From positions 1 to 25,425 of the forward strand of contig CAJUPQ010000049.1 in assembly GCA_910588505.1 (NCBI GenBank): a stretch of 25,425 bases of DNA, in the 5' to 3' direction. Below are positions 22,755 through 25,425 of this stretch, piece after piece (within the stretch, counting starts at the first letter, position 1; each line of letters opens with the position of its first letter). Under the pieces are notes generated by a model. The model saw only the letters and a list, made by a program, of their open reading frames with translations, had not been told where the DNA came from and did no database searches. Source of the DNA: an uncultured Hungatella sp. (GTDB lineage: Bacteria; Bacillota; Clostridia; Lachnospirales; Lachnospiraceae). Both the position numbers and the translations under genes were made by a program.

Positions 22755-22850
22755 GTGAGAGGGGATGGAGGATGGGTGATGGGAAAACGGGGAGGACCAT
22801 CCTTCCCTTCTCTGACTGGCATCACGACTACCCTCGCCCCCTTGCTCACT
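22755..22850. repeat. Intergenic hairpin repeat, copy B
   Basis: 22806-22850 matches copy A (11656-11701) at about 36 of 45 positions, including CCTTCTCTG at the start, ACGAC in the middle and GCTCACT at the end. The left arm is less clear: GTGAGAGGGG (22755-22764) can pair with part of CCCCCTTGCTCAC with bulges. The spacer 22723-23192 has no gene; this element fills its first third. Confidence 0.6.
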
Positions 22851-22907
22851 AAATAATACACCTAATTCAGCTCCCCTGTGAACCAATATCTTTAATTAAG
22901 GTATTTC

Positions 22908-23023
22908 CGCCCGAACTTTAGGTGTACAAAGTCTGGAATTGCCAGACATTTTCTAATGCTGATCAAGTGGCAGAGGGCTTAAGTTAATGACATTGGTGTC
23001 TGAACTGTTAGTGCGCCCGAACT
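22908..23023 (+). other. Spacer upstream of rpsB: direct repeat and small hairpin
   Basis: CGCCCGAACT occurs at 22908-22917 and again at 23014-23023. Between them GTCTGG (22931-22936) and CCAGAC (22942-22947), followed by ATTTTCT, form a weak terminator-like hairpin. No ORF of note is present. Confidence 0.4.
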
Positions 23024-23057
23024 GTACCTCAAACTGGCAGATTATGTGAAAAAAAAC

Positions 23058-23086
23058 TTGCAATGAAACTGGTTCTGTGATATGAT
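23058..23086 (+). promoter_or_regulatory. Promoter of rpsB-tsf
   Basis: TTGCAA (23058-23063), 17-nt spacer and TATGAT (23081-23086) preceded by TGA, an extended -10. The start site would be near 23093, leaving a leader of about 100 nt. Confidence 0.75.
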
Positions 23087-23106
23087 TTCTAAGTTAACAA
23101 AAATCA

Positions 23107-23166
23107 CGTCTGCCGATTCTGCGGGTGGTGCCTTTTAGGTTCCCAAGGAAGCGCGAGACGCAGACG
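23107..23166 (+). promoter_or_regulatory. Structured rpsB leader, possible S2 autoregulatory RNA
   Basis: CGTCTGC (23107-23113) pairs with GCAGACG (23160-23166) and closes a 60-nt domain with internal GC-rich segments (GCGGGTGGTGCC, CCTT...AAGG). It sits between promoter and ribosome binding site. Feedback control of rpsB by S2 through its leader is known in other bacteria; that it works here is inference. Confidence 0.45.
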
Positions 23167-23192
23167 GAAGAAAAACCAACGGAGGTAATCAT

Positions 23193-23930
23193 ATGAGCGT
23201 TATTTCTATGAAACAGCTTTTGGAAGCCGGTGTGCATTTTGGCCACCAGACAAGAAGATGGAATCCTAAGATGGCTCCATACATTTACACGGAGAGAAAC
23301 GGCATCTACATCATTGATCTGCAGAAGTCTGTGGGCAAGGTGGACGAGGCTTATCAGGCAGTGTCCGATATCGTGGCTGAGGGGGGAACTATCCTTTTTG
23401 TGGGCACGAAAAAGCAGGCTCAGGACGCCATCAAGACAGAGGCAGAGCGTTGCGGTATGTTCTATGTAAATGAGAGATGGCTGGGTGGTATGCTGACCAA
23501 CTTTAAGACTATCCAGAGCAGGATCGTAAGACTGAAAGAGATTGAGGCTATGGCAGAGGACGGCACATTTGACGTTCTGCCAAAGAAGGAAGTTATCCAG
23601 ATCAAGAAAGAATGGGAGAAGCTGGAGAAGAACTTAGGCGGCATCAAGGAGATGAAGAAGATTCCTGACGCTATCTTTATCGTTGACCCGAAGAAAGAGC
23701 GGATCTGCGTGCAGGAAGCGCATACATTAGGTGTTCCGCTTATCGGTATCTGCGATACCAACTGTGATCCGGAAGAGCTGGATTATGTGATCCCAGGCAA
23801 CGACGACGCTATCAGAGCCGTGAAGCTAATCGTGTCAAAGATGGCAGACGCAGTGATTGAAGCAAAACAGGGTGAAGCAGTTGATGTCTATGAGGAAATT
23901 GCAGAGGCAGAAGATACTGTAGAGATGTAA
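23193..23930 (+). CDS. rpsB: 30S ribosomal protein S2
   Basis: A 245-aa protein of standard S2 length. Hallmarks: MSVISMKQLLEAGVHFGHQTRRWNPKMAPYIYTERNGIYIIDLQKS, then GGTILFVGTKKQAQDAI, NERWLGGMLTNFKTI, PDAIFIVDPKKERICVQEAHTLGVPLIGICDTNCDPEELDYVIPGNDDAIRA. It assembles late onto the 30S head-body junction. It starts at ATG with GGAGG upstream. The acidic tail (EEIAEAEDTVEM) is usual. tsf lies 88 nt downstream in the same transcript, the common bacterial arrangement. Confidence 0.98.
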   Translation: MSVISMKQLLEAGVHFGHQTRRWNPKMAPYIYTERNGIYIIDLQKSVGKVDEAYQAVSDIVAEGGTILFVGTKKQAQDAIKTEAERCGMFYVNERWLGGMLTNFKTIQSRIVRLKEIEAMAEDGTFDVLPKKEVIQIKKEWEKLEKNLGGIKEMKKIPDAIFIVDPKKERICVQEAHTLGVPLIGICDTNCDPEELDYVIPGNDDAIRAVKLIVSKMADAVIEAKQGEAVDVYEEIAEAEDTVEM

Positions 23931-23938
23931 GTTCCGGC

Positions 23939-23976
23939 AATGCTTCAATCTGTGGATAACGGGTTGAAGCATTTCT
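23939..23976 (+). terminator. Hairpin between rpsB and tsf (partial terminator or attenuator)
   Basis: AATGCTTCAA (23939-23948) and TTGAAGCATT (23964-23973) pair perfectly over 10 bp, with TTCT after. The T-run is short, so part of the transcripts should continue into tsf. No good promoter for tsf is seen after it. Confidence 0.6.
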
Positions 23977-24018
23977 GATATTTGTTGACAGACCATTATA
24001 AGAACGGAGGAAATAATC

Positions 24019-24960
24019 ATGGCAGTAACAGCAGCAATGGTAAAAGAGTTGAGAGAGATGACCGGTGCCGGCATGATGGACTGCAAGAAGGCTCTTGCGG
24101 CTACTGACGGCGATATGGATAAAGCGGTTGAGTTTTTGAGAGAGAAAGGACTTGCAGGCGCAGCAAAGAAGGCAGGCCGTATTGCGGCGGAGGGCATCGT
24201 GGTTACGGCTCTCACAGACGACGCCAAGAAGGCGGTTGTAGTTGAAGTTAACGCGGAGACCGACTTTGTGGCAAAGAACGAGAAGTTCCAGACCTATGCG
24301 GCAGATGTGGCCGCACAGGCATTGATGACGACCGCGGTAGATATCGACGCGTTTATGGGTGAGACATGGGCTAAGGATACGACCATGACCGTTAAGGAGG
24401 CTCTGTCTTCCCAGATTTCCATTATCGGCGAGAACATGAACATCCGCAGATTTGAGCAGGTGGCAGAGGATAATGGTTTTGTGGCCTCCTATATTCATGG
24501 CGGCGGAAAGATCGGCGTGCTGATCGACGTTGAGACTGATGTTGTCAACGACGCGGTTAAGGAGATGGCGAAGAACGTGGCTATGCAGGCTGCGGCTTTG
24601 AAGCCTATGTATACAGACAGAAGCGAAGTGAGCGAGGACTTTATCGAGCATGAGAAGGGGATCCTGATGGCTCAGATTCAGAATGATCCCAAGGAGGCTT
24701 CCAAGCCTGAGAAGGTGATCGCCGGTATGATCCAGGGGCGTATCAATAAGGAACTGAAGGAGATCTGCCTGATGGATCAGGTATATGTGAAGGCAGAGGA
24801 CGGGAAGCAGTCTGTGGAGCAGTATGTGAAGGCTGTTGCTAAGGAGAACGGGGCAAATATTAAGATTAAGAAGTTTGTTCGGTTTGAGACTGGCGAAGGA
24901 TTGGAGAAGAAAGAGGAGAATTTCGCTGAGGAAGTGGCAAAGCAGATGGGGGCTATGTAA
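24019..24960 (+). CDS. tsf: Translation elongation factor Ts
   Basis: A 313-aa cytoplasmic protein that exchanges GDP for GTP on EF-Tu. The N-terminal UBA-like domain and signature are clear: VTAAMVKELREMTGAGMMDCKKALAATDGDMDKAVEFLREKGLAGAAKKAGRIAAEG, then VVVEVNAETDFVAKNEKFQ, the core and dimerisation regions (YIHGGGKIGVLIDVE, MQAAALKPMYTDRSEV), and a C-terminal module ending EEVAKQMGAM. GGAGG precedes the ATG. It is followed by a strong terminator, ending the rpsB-tsf operon. Confidence 0.98.
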   Translation: MAVTAAMVKELREMTGAGMMDCKKALAATDGDMDKAVEFLREKGLAGAAKKAGRIAAEGIVVTALTDDAKKAVVVEVNAETDFVAKNEKFQTYAADVAAQALMTTAVDIDAFMGETWAKDTTMTVKEALSSQISIIGENMNIRRFEQVAEDNGFVASYIHGGGKIGVLIDVETDVVNDAVKEMAKNVAMQAAALKPMYTDRSEVSEDFIEHEKGILMAQIQNDPKEASKPEKVIAGMIQGRINKELKEICLMDQVYVKAEDGKQSVEQYVKAVAKENGANIKIKKFVRFETGEGLEKKEENFAEEVAKQMGAM

Positions 24961-24993
24961 GATAGTTCGTTTGAATTTCATAGTTAGTATGGA

Positions 24994-25025
24994 AGGGCTT
25001 CAGAGAAATCTGGGGCTCTTTTTAT
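24994..25025 (+). terminator. Terminator of rpsB-tsf
   Basis: AGGGCTTCAGA (24994-25004) and TCTGGGGCTCT (25009-25019) form an 11-bp stem with three G-U pairs and a GAAA tetraloop, followed by six T from 25019. Confidence 0.85.
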
Positions 25026-25030
25026 AGTGT

Positions 25031-25076
25031 ATAAGAAATTATTTTAGTTGATAAGAAATTAAAAGGGTGATAAAAT
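25031..25076 (+). promoter_or_regulatory. Promoter with overlapping direct repeat in AT-rich end region
   Basis: TTGATA (25048-25053), 17-nt spacer and TAAAAT (25071-25076) preceded by TGA. ATAAGAAATTA occurs at 25031-25041 and 25051-25061, a 20-bp period, with the second copy over the -35 end; this could be an operator. Confidence 0.55.
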
Positions 25077-25152
25077 ATTTAATTGTGTAGATTGTTTTTC
25101 ACAAATTATTCAACTTGGAAAAGGTGGGGGAGCCTACCCATTAGTAGATGAA

Positions 25153-25347
25153 ATGAAAAAAGTATATTTTCCGTTTTTGGTTCCCAAATTAAATAAAACG
25201 CCAATAAGAACAAAAGATTTGGATTACGATTATACTAATACATATAAAGAAACTTATATTAGGCTATCCTCTCAAAGAAAAGAAGGCTTTCATTGTATGT
25301 TTATTGGAAAAAGACAAGACAAATTCCATTTTGCGTTATACTATTAA
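25153..25347 (+). CDS. Unrecognised 64-aa protein in an AT-rich region
   Basis: An ORF of 64 codons (MKKVYFPFLVPKLNKTP..., ending RQDKFHFALYY), basic and aromatic-rich, about 80 nt after a good promoter. I do not recognise a family and see no clear ribosome binding site close to the ATG. The base composition is far more AT-rich than genes to the left, and codons such as ATA, AGA and TTA are common. It may be a small gene of an acquired element or the broken end of a larger gene; an in-frame stop lies just before the start. Confidence 0.4.
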   Translation: MKKVYFPFLVPKLNKTPIRTKDLDYDYTNTYKETYIRLSSQRKEGFHCMFIGKRQDKFHFALYY

Positions 25348-25404
25348 ATAATGCGAAATATTTTGTGCATGTTAAAAAGATATCAGCAAAAGAAGGAGAG
25401 ATTA

Positions 25405-25425
25405 ATGCAGGATAAAAAAGGTAAC
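25405..25425 (+). CDS. Start of a further gene (partial)
   Basis: ATG at 25405 has a good ribosome binding site (AAGGAGAG, about 5-6 nt upstream) and encodes MQDKKGN before the window ends. Product unknown. Confidence 0.45.

Noticed and set aside
23120..23150. T-box antiterminator-like GGGTGGTGCC in the rpsB leader
   Set aside because: The leader is about 100 nt, too short for a T-box stem I, and rpsB is not a T-box target; the ACC of the T-box core is not present.
23981..24003. TTGACA near tsf as a promoter
   Set aside because: No -10 lies at 16-18 nt; the TTATAA is only about 6-7 nt away and the expected -10 position falls on the tsf ribosome binding site.

Overview
The window looks like a chromosomal segment of a gut-type member of the Lachnospiraceae (Clostridia), perhaps near Enterocloster, Hungatella or the Clostridium clostridioforme group. 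Reasons: fairly GC-rich genes with strong AGGAGG-type ribosome binding sites and frequent GTG starts; families typical of that group (ABC-transporter type IV protein, divergent PAP2, a DUF5721-like protein, YesN/YesM-type two-component genes, DtxR plus CobW pairs); and the Firmicute order rpsB-tsf. The species call is an inference. I see no rRNA, tRNA, CRISPR array, IS transposase or phage module.

Layout. 1-126 is the end of a glycogen synthase gene. 243-1841 holds three small co-directional housekeeping genes (HD-domain protein, divergent PAP2, type IV ABC-like membrane protein). A 440-bp spacer follows, with a good promoter, a possible 61-codon small ORF and a hairpin. 2285-4662 is a tight maf / HAD phosphatase / PpiC lipoprotein operon. 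It runs convergently into an M18 aminopeptidase (4636-5970, minus), and the coding ends overlap. A divergent promoter region then drives a DUF5721-like gene and thymidine kinase (6154-7302).

7481-14952 is a uronic-acid polysaccharide (glycosaminoglycan-like) utilisation locus: heparinase II/III-like protein, AraC-type response regulator, GH88 unsaturated glucuronyl hydrolase and a DUF2264 protein. Its sensor kinase and ABC transporter are destroyed. Only the last ~70 codons of the kinase and the last ~155 codons of a MalG-type permease remain, joined tail to tail at an 11-bp near-palindrome (11150-11160). The expected binding protein, first permease and kinase sensor half are absent. 15036-16497 is a second decayed zone: a frameshifted, internally deleted ABM-type monooxygenase, then a YhcH/YiaL start, a TRAP DctM fragment and an N-terminally truncated ribulose-phosphate 3-epimerase fused in a row. 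It looks like the scar of a sugar-acid TRAP operon.

16694-19344 is a probable metal-homeostasis unit: a DtxR-family repressor, a CobW/COG0523 GTPase with a ~115-residue His/Cys repeat insert, and a second, degenerate CobW-like protein apparently fused to a DUF1980/YcgQ-like C-terminal domain. A minus-strand membrane-anchored polysaccharide deacetylase (19416-20873) and a plus-strand S11 D-Ala-D-Ala carboxypeptidase (21247-22722) flank a 373-bp spacer that carries TGTAAY boxes at 21-bp spacing. rpsB and tsf follow, with a structured rpsB leader and a hairpin between the genes. After the tsf terminator (24994-25025) the sequence becomes AT-rich, with a strong promoter overlapped by a direct repeat, an unrecognised 64-aa ORF and the start of another gene. 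This may be the edge of an acquired region.

I found no single clear new defence or mobile system. The best leads are the two deletion-scarred carbohydrate loci, the CobW/CobW-DUF1980 pair, the TGTAAY array, and an intergenic hairpin repeat present in two diverged copies (11631-11704 and about 22755-22850).
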